64,000 nucleotides of DNA from Vibrio pomeroyi (GCF_024347595.1 NZ_AP025507.1:1959720-2023719), one strand, 5' to 3'; positions 1 through 9,510 are shown, counted from the first letter of the stretch. Translations and numbers: made by a program. The notes: generated from the sequence alone by a model not told the origin.

Positions 1-1
1 G

Positions 2-2119
2 ATTCGACAATGGGTTCTAGACGCCCCATTCCCAGAATCACTAGAGCAAGACATCCGTGATAACTACCGCGAGCTAATCGAAGACAACGAAGAATTGTCT
101 GTAGCTGTGCGTTCATCTGCAACCGCAGAAGACCTTCCAGATGCTTCATTCGCAGGCCAGCAAGAGACCTTCCTTAACGTGAAAGGCATCGACGCTGTAC
201 TAGAAGCAACCAAGCACGTTTACGCTTCTCTGTTTAACGACCGCGCTATCTCTTACCGCGTACACCAAGGCTTTGACCACCGTGGCATTTCACTGTCTGC
301 GGGTATTCAACGCATGGTTCGCTCAGACAAAGCCTCTTCAGGTGTGATGTTTACGCTTGATACAGAGTCTGGCTTCGACCAAGTGGTATTCATCACTTCT
401 TCTTGGGGCCTAGGCGAAATGGTTGTACAGGGCGCTGTGAACCCAGATGAATTCTACGTTCACAAGCCGATGCTAGAAGCTGGTCACTACCCAATCGTCA
501 AGAAGACGTTTGGTTCTAAGCTGATCAAGATGATCTACTCAACCAACCAAGAGATTGGCAAACAAGTTGATATCATCGACACCGATACGCAAGAGCGTAA
601 CGAGTTCTCACTGAACGATGAAGAGATCAAAGAACTAGCAAAACAAGCGATGATCATTGAGAAGCACTACCAACGTCCGATGGACATTGAATGGGCAAAA
701 GATGGTATCGACGGCAAACTATACATTGTTCAAGCTCGCCCAGAGACAGTATGTTCTCAAAGCGACCAAAACGTTATCGAACGTTACGAGCTAAACAACA
801 AGGCCGATGTGTTAGTTGAAGGCCGTGCTATCGGTCAACGTATCGGTTCAGGCCCAGTTCGTTTGGTTGACTCACTAGACCAAATGTCACTGGTTCAAGA
901 AGGCGATGTACTGGTAACAGACATGACAGACCCAGACTGGGAACCTGTGATGAAGAAAGCCTCTGCGATTGTCACTAACCGTGGCGGCCGTACTTGTCAC
1001 GCAGCAATCATCGCTCGTGAGCTAGGCATTCCTGCAATCGTTGGTTGTGGTACAGCGACAAATAACCTAAACGACGGTGACACCGTGACAGTGTCATGTT
1101 CTGAAGGTGAAACTGGCTACGTTTACCAAGGCGAACTCGACTTCGAGATCAAACGTTCTGAAGTTGATGAGCTACCAATGCTGCCAACCAAAGTAATGAT
1201 GAACGTGGGTAACCCAGATCGCGCCTTCGACTTCGCACAGATTCCAAACGAAGGTGTTGGCCTTGCTCGTTTAGAGTTCATCATCAACAAGATGATCGGC
1301 ATTCACCCGAAAGCCCTATTAAACTTCGATGCGCAAACTGACGAGCTAAAAGCAGAAATCAGCGAACGTATTCGCGGCTACAAAGATCCTATCGACTTCT
1401 ACGTAAGCAAACTGACAGAAGGCATCGCGACTATCGCATCTGCATTCTGGCCTAAACGTGTAATCGTACGTATGTCTGATTTTAAGTCGAACGAGTACAG
1501 CAACCTAGTCGGCGGTAAAACGTTTGAACCACATGAAGAGAACCCAATGCTGGGCTTCCGTGGTGCATCTCGTTACATCTCACCAGTATTCGAAGACTGT
1601 TTCGAGCTAGAGACTCAAGCGATCAAACGTGTTCGCAACGAAATGGGTCTTAAGAACGTTGAAATCATGATTCCATTCGTTCGTACGCCAAGTGAAGCAG
1701 CTTCGGTTATCGACATTCTGGCTAAATTCGACCTTCGCCGTGGCGACCAAGGTCTAAAAGTCATCATGATGTGTGAGCTGCCGTCGAATGCGATTTTGGC
1801 TGAAGAGTTCTTGAAGTACTTCGATGGATTCTCTATCGGTTCAAACGATATGACTCAGCTAACGCTTGGTCTAGACCGTGACTCTGGTGATGTTGCTCAC
1901 CTATTCGATGAGCGTAACCCAGCTGTGAAAGCGATGCTGAAAATGGCTATCGACGCGGCAACCAAAGCCGGTAAGTACGTGGGCATTTGTGGCCAGGGTC
2001 CATCTGACCATGATGACCTAGCGGAATGGTTAATGGAACAAGGCATCAGCTCTGTTTCGTTGAACCCAGACACGGTTATCGATACTTGGTTGAAACTAGG
2101 CAACGTTGCTAGCAAGTAA
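2..2119 (+). CDS. ppsA: phosphoenolpyruvate synthase, 5' end outside window
   Basis: The reading frame is open from the first bases, so the start codon lies upstream of the window and only the last ~705 residues are present. It converts pyruvate, ATP and water to PEP, AMP and phosphate in gluconeogenesis. The end of the ATP-grasp domain ([18 protein letters not shown]) is followed by the swivelling phosphohistidine domain with [15 protein letters not shown] (catalytic His) and the PEP-binding barrel with [17 protein letters not shown] and a CGQGPSD motif near the C-terminus. It ends just before a strong terminator, so it is the last gene of its transcript. The C-terminus is full length, as expected for a PpsA of about 790 residues. 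Confidence 0.96.
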   Translation: MRQWVLDAPFPESLEQDIRDNYRELIEDNEELSVAVRSSATAEDLPDASFAGQQETFLNVKGIDAVLEATKHVYASLFNDRAISYRVHQGFDHRGISLSAGIQRMVRSDKASSGVMFTLDTESGFDQVVFITSSWGLGEMVVQGAVNPDEFYVHKPMLEAGHYPIVKKTFGSKLIKMIYSTNQEIGKQVDIIDTDTQERNEFSLNDEEIKELAKQAMIIEKHYQRPMDIEWAKDGIDGKLYIVQARPETVCSQSDQNVIERYELNNKADVLVEGRAIGQRIGSGPVRLVDSLDQMSLVQEGDVLVTDMTDPDWEPVMKKASAIVTNRGGRTCHAAIIARELGIPAIVGCGTATNNLNDGDTVTVSCSEGETGYVYQGELDFEIKRSEVDELPMLPTKVMMNVGNPDRAFDFAQIPNEGVGLARLEFIINKMIGIHPKALLNFDAQTDELKAEISERIRGYKDPIDFYVSKLTEGIATIASAFWPKRVIVRMSDFKSNEYSNLVGGKTFEPHEENPMLGFRGASRYISPVFEDCFELETQAIKRVRNEMGLKNVEIMIPFVRTPSEAASVIDILAKFDLRRGDQGLKVIMMCELPSNAILAEEFLKYFDGFSIGSNDMTQLTLGLDRDSGDVAHLFDERNPAVKAMLKMAIDAATKAGKYVGICGQGPSDHDDLAEWLMEQGISSVSLNPDTVIDTWLKLGNVASK

Positions 2120-2140
2120 CCTTCTCTAATCGAGATACGA

Positions 2141-2173
2141 ACAAAGCCAGTCATTGCGACTGGCTTTTTTATT
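2141..2173 (+). terminator. Rho-independent terminator of ppsA
   Basis: Stem AAAGCCAGTC / GACTGGCTTT with a short loop and a T-run follows the ppsA stop by about 20 bp. The T-tract is on the plus strand. Confidence 0.85.
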
Positions 2174-2204
2174 TACTGTATTTCAATACAAGATATTGAG
2201 CACT

Positions 2205-2990
2205 TTAGAAGTAGTATCTAACGCCTACCCAAGCTTCTGTCTGCCACTCACTTGCCATAGACACACCGTTCACATCGATATCGCCTTTGGTGATGTCATA
2301 ACGAGTATTCAACCACCAAGTACGAGCACTGTTCATTGGTACATTCAGTGACGTTTTCAACGAGAAGTTTTGCATGTTGATATCGCTGCCCGATAGGTCT
2401 TGCCACTCTGGCACCAAAGAAACATAAGCCCCTGAATCACCTAAGTGCTTTGCTGTGATAAGCCCAAGTGAGTAACCCGTTAAGTCATCTTTAGATGAGC
2501 TCATAGCGGGAATTTCCATGCTGCCTGTCATCAAGCCAGCTCTTGGGAAAACCAAGAAGCCACCGGTATAAGCCGGATTGATCGCCACAACACCGCCGAC
2601 CGACAATAAGTCATTTTTAATGCTTGTGCGTGTATTAATGTAGTCTAACGACAGACCCACTTTAGGCGCGGCTTTAGCACCAGTCTCGAAGACATGGAAA
2701 TATTGAATTCGCGAGTTGCTGTATTCCGAACCAAAGTCGTTCGGATCGCGTTGTGATTCGTCATTGTCATCAACAAAGGTCGCTTCTGCGAGTAACGCAA
2801 ATTGCTGACCGTTGTCCATACCACCAGAAACCTGTCCCTGAAATTGAATATCAGAACTGCCGCTCACCATCAAAGCAGTTTGTGTATACACCTTAGTCAC
2901 GTCAGCAGGGTCGATAACTCGCTCTGATTCGGCATAGGCAGGAATCGATAAACCTAAGCTCAATGGAATAATAAGGGCAAACTTTTTCAT
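2205..2990 (-). CDS. putative outer-membrane beta-barrel protein
   Basis: A 261-residue protein with a clean signal peptide (MKKFALIIPLSLGLSIPAYA, cleavage after AYA). The rest alternates polar and aromatic residues as in membrane strands, and the last residues are VGVRYYF, an aromatic-terminated strand typical of substrates of the BAM insertion machinery. I do not recognise a named porin family; length suggests a barrel of about 10-12 strands. It lies 66 bp downstream of the serine hydrolase gene on the same strand and could be co-transcribed with it. Ligand and function are unknown. Confidence 0.75.
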   Translation of the reverse strand: MKKFALIIPLSLGLSIPAYAESERVIDPADVTKVYTQTALMVSGSSDIQFQGQVSGGMDNGQQFALLAEATFVDDNDESQRDPNDFGSEYSNSRIQYFHVFETGAKAAPKVGLSLDYINTRTSIKNDLLSVGGVVAINPAYTGGFLVFPRAGLMTGSMEIPAMSSSKDDLTGYSLGLITAKHLGDSGAYVSLVPEWQDLSGSDINMQNFSLKTSLNVPMNSARTWWLNTRYDITKGDIDVNGVSMASEWQTEAWVGVRYYF

Positions 2991-3056
2991 TATATCTCTC
3001 GAAAGTCGTTTGCTTCTTCCTTGAAGCTTGAAAGTCCTTCTTTCTCAAATGGGTTG

Positions 3057-4427
3057 TTATTTGTCAGCAAGTAGTTTTGCAGCAGAACGCATTAATGCAG
3101 GGCCTTTGTTCTCACCAAAACCAGAATGGTACGGGTTGTTCGAGAACATTACGCCAACAAAATCACGCTCTGGGTCGATGTAAATGAACTGACCAAGGTT
3201 GCCACTTTTCGACATTGCACCGTCATTGAAGATGAAGTCGAATTGGTAAGCGTTGTAATCGGCTTTTTCGTTGTAGGCATGCAGTGAGCTGCTCTCTTTG
3301 CTGGTACCAACAAAGGCTTTTGGATCACCGCCGTTGCGAATACGATCAATCACCGCTTGTGAGATAACCGGCTCGTCCGCTACCGCTTTCCAGCTTGGTG
3401 TAAACAGAGTGCCCCAGCGCGCCATGTCTTCAACTGTGGTCGATACCAAACCAACAGCGATCGCCATGCCATCAGGCGTTAAGTTAAATTCCATTGATTG
3501 GCGAGCATGTACTTTCGACCAAACACGGTCTTCAAACACTTGGGTCCATGTTTTGTCTTCGATGTTCTCCACCATTTTGGTCAGTACCATGGTGTTGATA
3601 GACGCATAACGGAAATGGTCGCCCGCTTTCTCGCCTTCGATCTTCTGAGCGCCTTTAGCCACATTCATCCATGTTTCCATTTCGCCTGTCTTAGCTCTTG
3701 GTGAGTTGAATGAAGCCGCAAAGAAACGCACCACATCTGAATCAGGGTTTAGGATCGATTCAAGCGTCTCTTCGTTATCTAACGCGGTAGACATATTGAG
3801 CACCTGATGTACAGTGATCGCTTCCCAGTTGGTCCCTTTCAGCTCTGGAACATAGTGAGTGACGCTCTTTTCTGGGTCGACTTTGCCCTCTTCCACCAGC
3901 ATCGCGACAACCGTACCAACAGTAGTTTTAGCCGTTGAAGCCCAAACGTGACTGTCTGTCGGGCTCATACCCGGATACGCTTCGTAAACAATCTCACCTT
4001 TGTGAATTAGCATGAAACCTTGAGTTCTGAACTGTTCATCAGCAAGGTAATCAGCCATTGTCAGCTCACCTTTGGTGTCTGTTTCAACCTTCAGCTTGGC
4101 AAGGCGTGGATCGATGTTTTTAACCAGTGGCTTATAATTCTCGCTCGGTGCAGCAAACGCCGTTGGCATGAACTCACTCATGTGCAAGTTGTAGTAAACA
4201 CTGTGGTCACCACCCATTTGCCAATGGAAGTTATTGAAGTTTTCTCGTGCTGATGCAACAAAAGCAGGGGTAAAAGATTGTTGAGCATCTTTCACCGGAA
4301 GGGTGACTGCTGCACCTTCGACTTTCAGTGCTGCTTCAACTGGGTTCTCTGCAAATACAGTTGATGACACAGCAAGCGATGAAATCGTGAGTGACGAGAT
4401 AATTAGGGCAAGGGGCTTAAGTTTCAT
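3057..4427 (-). CDS. exported serine hydrolase, beta-lactamase/PBP4 fold
   Basis: The start at 4427 (MKLKPLALIISS) is preferred over an upstream in-frame start because a GAGGAGAA ribosome site precedes it and it begins a signal peptide ending near VFA-E. The mature protein carries the class C beta-lactamase/DD-peptidase signature: nucleophile S-T-A-K (Ser164, Lys167 from this start) within VWASTAKT, and a YAS tyrosine motif further on. Members act on peptidoglycan peptides, esters or beta-lactams; the substrate cannot be read from sequence. It is divergent from an AraC regulator 94 bp away, which suggests local control. Confidence 0.85.
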   Translation of the reverse strand: MKLKPLALIISSLTISSLAVSSTVFAENPVEAALKVEGAAVTLPVKDAQQSFTPAFVASARENFNNFHWQMGGDHSVYYNLHMSEFMPTAFAAPSENYKPLVKNIDPRLAKLKVETDTKGELTMADYLADEQFRTQGFMLIHKGEIVYEAYPGMSPTDSHVWASTAKTTVGTVVAMLVEEGKVDPEKSVTHYVPELKGTNWEAITVHQVLNMSTALDNEETLESILNPDSDVVRFFAASFNSPRAKTGEMETWMNVAKGAQKIEGEKAGDHFRYASINTMVLTKMVENIEDKTWTQVFEDRVWSKVHARQSMEFNLTPDGMAIAVGLVSTTVEDMARWGTLFTPSWKAVADEPVISQAVIDRIRNGGDPKAFVGTSKESSSLHAYNEKADYNAYQFDFIFNDGAMSKSGNLGQFIYIDPERDFVGVMFSNNPYHSGFGENKGPALMRSAAKLLADK

Positions 4428-4521
4428 ATTCTTCTCCTCATTTGGGTTGGAAGAAGTATATGGAGATGCGCTACACTTAATTAGGTCATTTGGTGACATT
4501 TAAAGGTGAACTCAGAAAGCT

Positions 4522-5526
4522 ATGAAAATTAAGAAAGCATCATCGAACACTACCAACATACTGCTGAGCTCTACCAGTAACATCGCGCCCTATATTCAAT
4601 ATTGCGAAAAACGCTCTCTTGACTGGCGCTCGGTTGCCATCGAATGTGGACTGCCAATTGAGCTAACACACTCCAACCAGTGGCTACCGACTCAAGATCT
4701 GATTCGCTTTATTCATGGCTTAGAGCGTAAGTTTGGTTATTCGATTGGGATTGAGGTTGGGCGTAAAGCCTCTTTAGAACAACTGTCGCCAGAGTTAAGC
4801 CAAAAAATCGACCAATGCATATCACTTGAGCACGCAATACGTTGTTTGATTACTGAGATCTCTACCCTGAGCAATCACGTCACCATGTGGACAGAAAAAC
4901 GAGATGGGATGTGGTGGTTATGTCATCGCAGTTGCTATCATCCCTCTACCGCGGGTTTTGAACAATCTGAATGGTTTCGCACGCTAACTGTGATTAGCTT
5001 ATGTCGTAAGTTCATAGTAAGCACATGGCAGCCATCACACGCAAAGCTCATCTCGACAAACAATCGTGAACGCAAGTTACCCAAGCACTTCTTTAATTCG
5101 GATATACAGTTTGAGCAGCAATATGGCGCGATCACCATTCCCTTGCCGGATGGGTATCGTGCTATTTCTGAGCAAGACACGAATCAAGATTGGCATCAAG
5201 CCGTCCAAGCCCTGATTAAGACGTATGCGACCTTGCCGTGGTTCAACATCGAGTGGTTTGCGACCATGCTAGGCATGACCAAACGGACACTGCAACGCAA
5301 CCTGAAGAGTAAGAACATTCTGTTTAAGCAAGCTAAAGAACAGGTTCGAGAAATCAAAGCAAAACAATTACTCGATGAAACCGACCTATCAGTACAAGAG
5401 ATCAGTTGGCAGTTGGGTTACAGTGATTTGAGTAACTTTAACCGCGCCTTTAAAGGCTGGACTGGCATTACAGCACCAAGTTATCGGAGCCGAAATAAAA
5501 AAGTCCGGTCAAATAACCGGACTTAA
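4522..5526 (+). CDS. AraC-family transcriptional regulator
   Basis: 334 residues. The N-terminal ~220 residues resemble the ligand-sensing arm of OruR/ArgR-type AraC proteins (IAPYIQYCEKRSLDWRSVAIECGLP). The C-terminus has the double helix-turn-helix, including MLGMTKRTLQRNLKSKN and the family signature ISWQLGYSDLSNFNRAFKGW followed by TAPSYR. It is transcribed away from the serine hydrolase gene and is the natural candidate regulator of it and possibly the barrel protein. The last codons contain a hairpin that serves as terminator for the opposite strand. Confidence 0.9.
   Translation: MKIKKASSNTTNILLSSTSNIAPYIQYCEKRSLDWRSVAIECGLPIELTHSNQWLPTQDLIRFIHGLERKFGYSIGIEVGRKASLEQLSPELSQKIDQCISLEHAIRCLITEISTLSNHVTMWTEKRDGMWWLCHRSCYHPSTAGFEQSEWFRTLTVISLCRKFIVSTWQPSHAKLISTNNRERKLPKHFFNSDIQFEQQYGAITIPLPDGYRAISEQDTNQDWHQAVQALIKTYATLPWFNIEWFATMLGMTKRTLQRNLKSKNILFKQAKEQVREIKAKQLLDETDLSVQEISWQLGYSDLSNFNRAFKGWTGITAPSYRSRNKKVRSNNRT
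5498..5524 (-). terminator. terminator of the RelA-like gene, inside the araC-type 3' end
   Basis: Stem AGTCCGGT / ACCGGACT with a 6-base loop. The T-run is only on the minus strand, so it terminates the 5550-6665 gene although it lies within the last codons of the convergent AraC gene. Confidence 0.75.
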
Positions 5527-5549
5527 TCGCAGATCTCAATATCGCTTCA

Positions 5550-6665
5550 TCACTCTAACAAAGCTCTCGCGTTGTCTCCTTGCTCGTAGATATAGAGGCT
5601 GACGCGAGACAGTATGGTTATCTCTTCCATGCTGACTTGAAGTGAGTTCTGCCCTCTTCCTAGATTCGCTCTTAGGCGGTTAACGAGTTGTTGAACTGCT
5701 TGCAAATCATCTCTCGCTTTTGGCACGCGAGTATTCATAAAGGTGAACCACTTTTCACTCATGTTACGACTTATCTTGGCGAGCACTTCGCTGTTAGTAA
5801 TCGTAAATGCTTTATCAAGGTTGCCTCCGTCGCGAAGGATGTCATAGATAATGTGGCCGTTCTTCTTCGCCACCATCATGTTCTTGGTATTGAGTTGCAG
5901 CTCACCAATGTGTCCATTGGCCATTTTTAAGAAGAACTTAATGTCTTTATAGCCAGCGTCAGTTGCACCACAGTTGAACTTAGCGTTGTCGCCTTGGCTG
6001 GTACCGTAGCGATCTTTCATCGCAGATTGGTGATGCTTCAGCTCGACAAACTCCTTGGTCAGAATGATCATCGCTTTGGCTATGATCATATCTTCCATCG
6101 TTTCAAATACGATAGTCATACGGGCTGCATCTTTCAGATCACCAATATCGTAATGACGTTTACGATTGGTGATCTTATCTAGCGCACCATGGAAATCTTT
6201 TACACCTAAATAAGCGCCAGGCGGTTGTTTGAGTGTTCCATTGCACACCGAAGCCACTTTCACAGCAAACTCTCTGAGCGCCTCTTGTGCTTCAACCGTT
6301 TCCATAAACATCATGAAGAGCTGCTTCTTCTTGAGCGTGGCGTTGGCAACCTGATTTCGAGAGCCAAAATCAAGATTCCCGTTTGCTAGCTTCTGACTCG
6401 ATGTTTCATCCAGATAGTTATGGATCTTCTCTTTCTGAGTCATGATGTCGAGAATCACCTGATCTTGCTTTTTGTTGGCGTCATTCAGGTAATCGAAGTT
6501 TTCGACCTTCTGCTTCAGTGCTTGTAACTTTTGTTGGTAGTCTTTGACGTTAACCAAGCGAAAGCCCTGTGACATGATGCCCTGCTGGTTTATCTTAGCG
6601 AGTACCTTCGCTTTGTTCTTCCTGACTTGCTCTTGGCTGATCTGAATTTCTTCTGTCGTCGGCAT
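5550..6665 (-). CDS. standalone protein with RelA/SpoT-like nucleotidyltransferase motifs
   Basis: 371 residues, no signal peptide. The central part follows the order of motifs of (p)ppGpp-synthetase domains: VKD near 155 followed by basic NRKRH, DIGDLKDAARMTIVF (173-187, matching the D-x-x-x-x-R-I-I-V strand), GYKDIKFF (238-245, compare GY-S-H) and GELQLNTK (254-261, compare VE-Q-I-R-T), then KKNGHIIYD. The N-terminal 150 residues are helical and charged; the C-terminal ~100 residues are helical. There is no HD hydrolase, TGS or ACT domain, so it is not RelA or SpoT. It could be a small alarmone synthetase, a toxSAS-type enzyme or a catalytically dead relative. No small antitoxin-like gene was seen beside it. 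Confidence 0.6.
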   Translation of the reverse strand: MPTTEEIQISQEQVRKNKAKVLAKINQQGIMSQGFRLVNVKDYQQKLQALKQKVENFDYLNDANKKQDQVILDIMTQKEKIHNYLDETSSQKLANGNLDFGSRNQVANATLKKKQLFMMFMETVEAQEALREFAVKVASVCNGTLKQPPGAYLGVKDFHGALDKITNRKRHYDIGDLKDAARMTIVFETMEDMIIAKAMIILTKEFVELKHHQSAMKDRYGTSQGDNAKFNCGATDAGYKDIKFFLKMANGHIGELQLNTKNMMVAKKNGHIIYDILRDGGNLDKAFTITNSEVLAKISRNMSEKWFTFMNTRVPKARDDLQAVQQLVNRLRANLGRGQNSLQVSMEEITILSRVSLYIYEQGDNARALLE

Positions 6666-6985
6666 ATTTAGGTTCCCTCTCCAATATGCAGTTAAATTTG
6701 TGCTTGCTGACTCGCAATTCTTTTCCCTACAACGATATTAGTTTATGGATTTGATAATTACATTAAGCAACAACGATAACCCTATAAAATAAATAAGGTT
6801 TGAGAGGTAGTTCCATAAAGTCACAGCACAGAATGCTCTAAGCCCAGCTACCTCTTGGCGAAGGAATATGCCGAGATCCGGTAACAATTATTGGTATCGA
6901 GCTGACCTTACGTTATCCTTTACGCAATTCTTCACAGACAGGCTTTCCCCACAGTGAGCCTATCTTCAAGACCAATAAGACAGAT
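6666..6985 (+). other. divergent intergenic region with a structured leader before the MATE gene
   Basis: No convincing ORF. About 175 bp upstream of the MATE start are two helices: GAGGTAG (6804-6810) pairs with CTACCTC (6848-6854), enclosing a smaller AGCA/TGCT hairpin, and CTTGGC (6854-6859) pairs with GCCGAG (6870-6875). I do not recognise a riboswitch class. Promoters for both flanking genes should lie here. Confidence 0.35.
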
Positions 6986-8323
6986 ATGAATTCGACTACC
7001 GCAACTCCCTCGCCTTCGCTTGGCCGACAACTCTATACCATGACATGGCCAATGCTGTTTGGGGTGCTTTCCCTGATGAGCTTCCAACTTGTAGACAGTG
7101 CTTTCATTGGTCAGCTCGGCGTTCTACCGCTTGCTGTTCAAGGTTTCACGCTTCCAATACAGATGATCATCATTGGTATTCAGGTTGGGCTAGGTATCGC
7201 AACCACGGCTGTTATTGCGAGAGCCATTGGCGCCAACGAAACACATTACGCTAAACAACTAGGTGGATTAGTGATTGCGATGGGCAGCGTGAGTGTCGCG
7301 CTTTTCTCTGTCATCATCTATATACTTCGTGGACCTATTTTACAGCTGCTCGATGCGCCACCGACGGTGTTACCGATCATTGATTCTTACTGGATCTATT
7401 GGTTAGTCAGCTCTTGGACGGGTGCTCTGCTCTACTTCTTTTACAGCGTGTGTCGTGCCAACGGTAATACCATGCTACCCGGCTCAATGATGATCGCGAC
7501 CAGTATCATCAACTTGATATTGGACCCAATCTTCATCTTTACGCTCGATATGGGCATCAATGGTGCAGCGATTGCGACTATCTTGGCGTTCGGCGCAGGC
7601 ATCTTTATCGTGGCTCCAAAAGTGACCAAGAAGCATTGGATGACGTTCGATTGGAACGACCTAGATATTGGCAAGAGCGTTCGCTCCATCGGTAACATCA
7701 TGGGCCCAGCGATGATCAGCCAACTGCTGCCGCCAGTCTCTTCTATGTTGGCGACTAAGCTGCTTGCGGGTTATGGTACTGCAGCCGTTGCAGCTTGGGC
7801 TTTGGGGTCTCGCTTTGAATTCTTCTCTATTGTGGCCGTGCTAGCACTGACTATGTCGATGCCACCTATGATTGGTCGCATGTTGGGTGAAAAGAACCTT
7901 GGCAACATACGTAGTCTTGTGAAGATTGCCGTTACCTTCGTGTTAGGTTTCCAACTGGTCATCGCACTGGTGACTTGGTTATTCTCTGGCGGATTGGCGA
8001 ACCTCATGACCAGTGACAACGAAGTATCAACGATTCTGAACTATCACCTACTGATCGTTCCAATCAGTTTAGGGCCTTTGGGTATCTGTATGCTGATGGT
8101 GTCGATCTCTAACGCGCTAGGCAAGTCTTACACCGCATTAACGATCTCTGCACTGCGCCTGTTCGCTTTCTTCTTGCCTTGCTTATGGGTTGGCTCTCAG
8201 CTTGCAGGAATTGAAGGTCTGTTCTGGGGTGCTATGGTAGGTAATGTGCTTGCCGGAACCTGTGCATGGTTTATGTACCGACGCGCTCTAGGACAAGTAA
8301 AGGCTAAGCTAGCCAGCGAGTGA
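6986..8323 (+). CDS. MATE-family multidrug/toxin exporter
   Basis: 445 residues with twelve hydrophobic segments arranged as two six-helix bundles. The N-terminal part (LYTMTWPMLFGVLSLMSFQLVDSAFIGQLG) is typical of the family, whose members export cationic compounds in exchange for Na+ or H+. The second bundle begins near IGNIMGPAMISQLLPP. It has its own leader and terminator, so it appears monocistronic. The substrate is unknown; it is not close enough to NorM by eye to use that name. Confidence 0.9.
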   Translation: MNSTTATPSPSLGRQLYTMTWPMLFGVLSLMSFQLVDSAFIGQLGVLPLAVQGFTLPIQMIIIGIQVGLGIATTAVIARAIGANETHYAKQLGGLVIAMGSVSVALFSVIIYILRGPILQLLDAPPTVLPIIDSYWIYWLVSSWTGALLYFFYSVCRANGNTMLPGSMMIATSIINLILDPIFIFTLDMGINGAAIATILAFGAGIFIVAPKVTKKHWMTFDWNDLDIGKSVRSIGNIMGPAMISQLLPPVSSMLATKLLAGYGTAAVAAWALGSRFEFFSIVAVLALTMSMPPMIGRMLGEKNLGNIRSLVKIAVTFVLGFQLVIALVTWLFSGGLANLMTSDNEVSTILNYHLLIVPISLGPLGICMLMVSISNALGKSYTALTISALRLFAFFLPCLWVGSQLAGIEGLFWGAMVGNVLAGTCAWFMYRRALGQVKAKLASE

Positions 8324-8339
8324 ACCGGAAGAAACAAGA

Positions 8340-8365
8340 AAGCAGCCACTTAGGCTGCTTTTTTA
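8340..8365 (+). terminator. Rho-independent terminator of the MATE gene
   Basis: Stem AGCAGCC / GGCTGCT with a 5-base loop followed by six T residues, 17 bp after the stop codon. Confidence 0.85.
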
Positions 8366-8464
8366 GTTATCGACGCTCTGATTTACGATCCTTCCTCTGA
8401 CTATCCTTTTGTTAATAAAGTCTCTTCGATTAAGCCTTTCTCCCCCCCACACACAAAAAAAAAG

Positions 8465-8484
8465 AATGCCGACCGGTCGTCATT
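8465..8484. promoter_or_regulatory. 20-bp near-perfect palindrome around CGACCGGTCG
   Basis: AATGCCGACCGGTCGTCATT has dyad symmetry in 18 of 20 positions and a perfect CGACCGGTCG core. This is the form of a TetR-family operator. No TetR gene lies nearby and the next start codon is about 340 bp away. Confidence 0.4.
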
Positions 8485-8611
8485 TCAGTCTCAGAATTAC
8501 TGGTTAGATTTCCACACATAAGAAACATCCATCGAGCCGATTTTTATGTTCCTTTAGAACTTGTCCTAGATCATTAAAGTATTCGAAAACGTAACCTGTG
8601 GTTTTAAATAT

Positions 8612-8813
8612 GTAAACTTTGATGGAGTTTAAAAAATTAAACCATATCGAAGATGGTTTGGTGATCCTGTTCAAATTACGCTCTTAATTTAAGTTAAATT
8701 TTCGTTATTTGTTGATGTTTTGAACGTTTTTTACGGTTTACAGAAGTTTACTGCATCTTGTTCAAATACCCCCAAAGGAGTAGATTTCAGTCATTGAGTT
8801 CAAAAATGTAAAC
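8612..8813. promoter_or_regulatory. cluster of four GTTTAC/GTAAAC hexamers
   Basis: GTAAAC at 8612-8617 and 8808-8813 and GTTTAC at 8736-8741 and 8746-8751. The middle two are spaced 10 bp apart, one helical turn, and the last is 7 bp before the regulator start codon. They are candidate autoregulatory sites. Confidence 0.3.
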
Positions 8814-8820
8814 CGCAATC

Positions 8821-9486
8821 ATGAATGTAAAACAAGTTCGATTCACCGATGAAGACAGAGAATGTTTAAGCAATTACTTCCGCTTAGCGGACACAATTGC
8901 TGACTTGATTGGCCCTTACTGTGAGGTGGTCATTCACTCCTTTGAAAGCTTAGAAAACTCTGTCGTGAAGATCGTTAATGGTCATCATACCGGTCGTGAA
9001 ATCGGCTCGCCTATCACCGATTTAGGTTTACGCATGTGGAGTACATTCGAGAAAACTGGCGAAGTTTCACCGAAGAGCTACTTCACCAACGCAGCAGACG
9101 GTTCCCTACTGAAATCAACCACCTGTGTACTGGCTGGTCCACAAAAAAAGCCGATTGGCATGCTGTGTATCAACATGAACTTATCTTTCCCATTCCCAGA
9201 AATCGTCAAGACGCTAATGCCGCAGTGCAATGTGCCACAAACCATTGTCAGCGAAACATTCAGCAACAATGCGAATGACGTCATTCAGCAAGCATTGAGT
9301 TCAGCCATTAAAGAAGTTGACCAAGACGAGACGATTTCTTCCAAAGGTCGCAATAAAGCCATCATCCGTTGCTTATTTGATAACGGAGTATTTGAGCTAA
9401 AAGAGACGACTACACAAGTATCAGAGCAACTTGGGATCAGCCGTCAGGCGGTTTACAAGTTTATCCGTGAATTTAAATCAGAATAA
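8821..9486 (+). CDS. YheO/DauR-type transcriptional regulator (PAS-like sensor plus HTH)
   Basis: 221 residues. The N-terminal YheO-like PAS domain includes ADTIADLIGPYCEVVIHSFESLENSVVKIVNGHHTGREIGSPITDLG; the C-terminus is a helix-turn-helix (VSEQLGISRQAVYKFIREF). Members control amino-acid catabolism, for example D-arginine use by DauR. The only usable start is ATG 8821, which lacks a nearby ribosome site: the closest AAAGGAG is about 40 bp upstream. It heads a same-strand series with RidA (24 bp on) and TcyP, so it probably senses an amino acid or keto/imino acid linked to cystine breakdown. Confidence 0.85.
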   Translation: MNVKQVRFTDEDRECLSNYFRLADTIADLIGPYCEVVIHSFESLENSVVKIVNGHHTGREIGSPITDLGLRMWSTFEKTGEVSPKSYFTNAADGSLLKSTTCVLAGPQKKPIGMLCINMNLSFPFPEIVKTLMPQCNVPQTIVSETFSNNANDVIQQALSSAIKEVDQDETISSKGRNKAIIRCLFDNGVFELKETTTQVSEQLGISRQAVYKFIREFKSE

Positions 9487-9510
9487 AACCAATAATTTAG
9501 GAGTTACATC

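Larger units (their letters stand above)
8366..8820. other. 455-bp intergenic region upstream of the YheO-type regulator
   Basis: AT-rich, no ORF of note. It starts with a C-run and an A-run (about 8442-8464), then holds a near-perfect 20-bp palindrome and, closer to the regulator gene, four GTTTAC/GTAAAC hexamers; both are listed separately. Confidence 0.6.
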
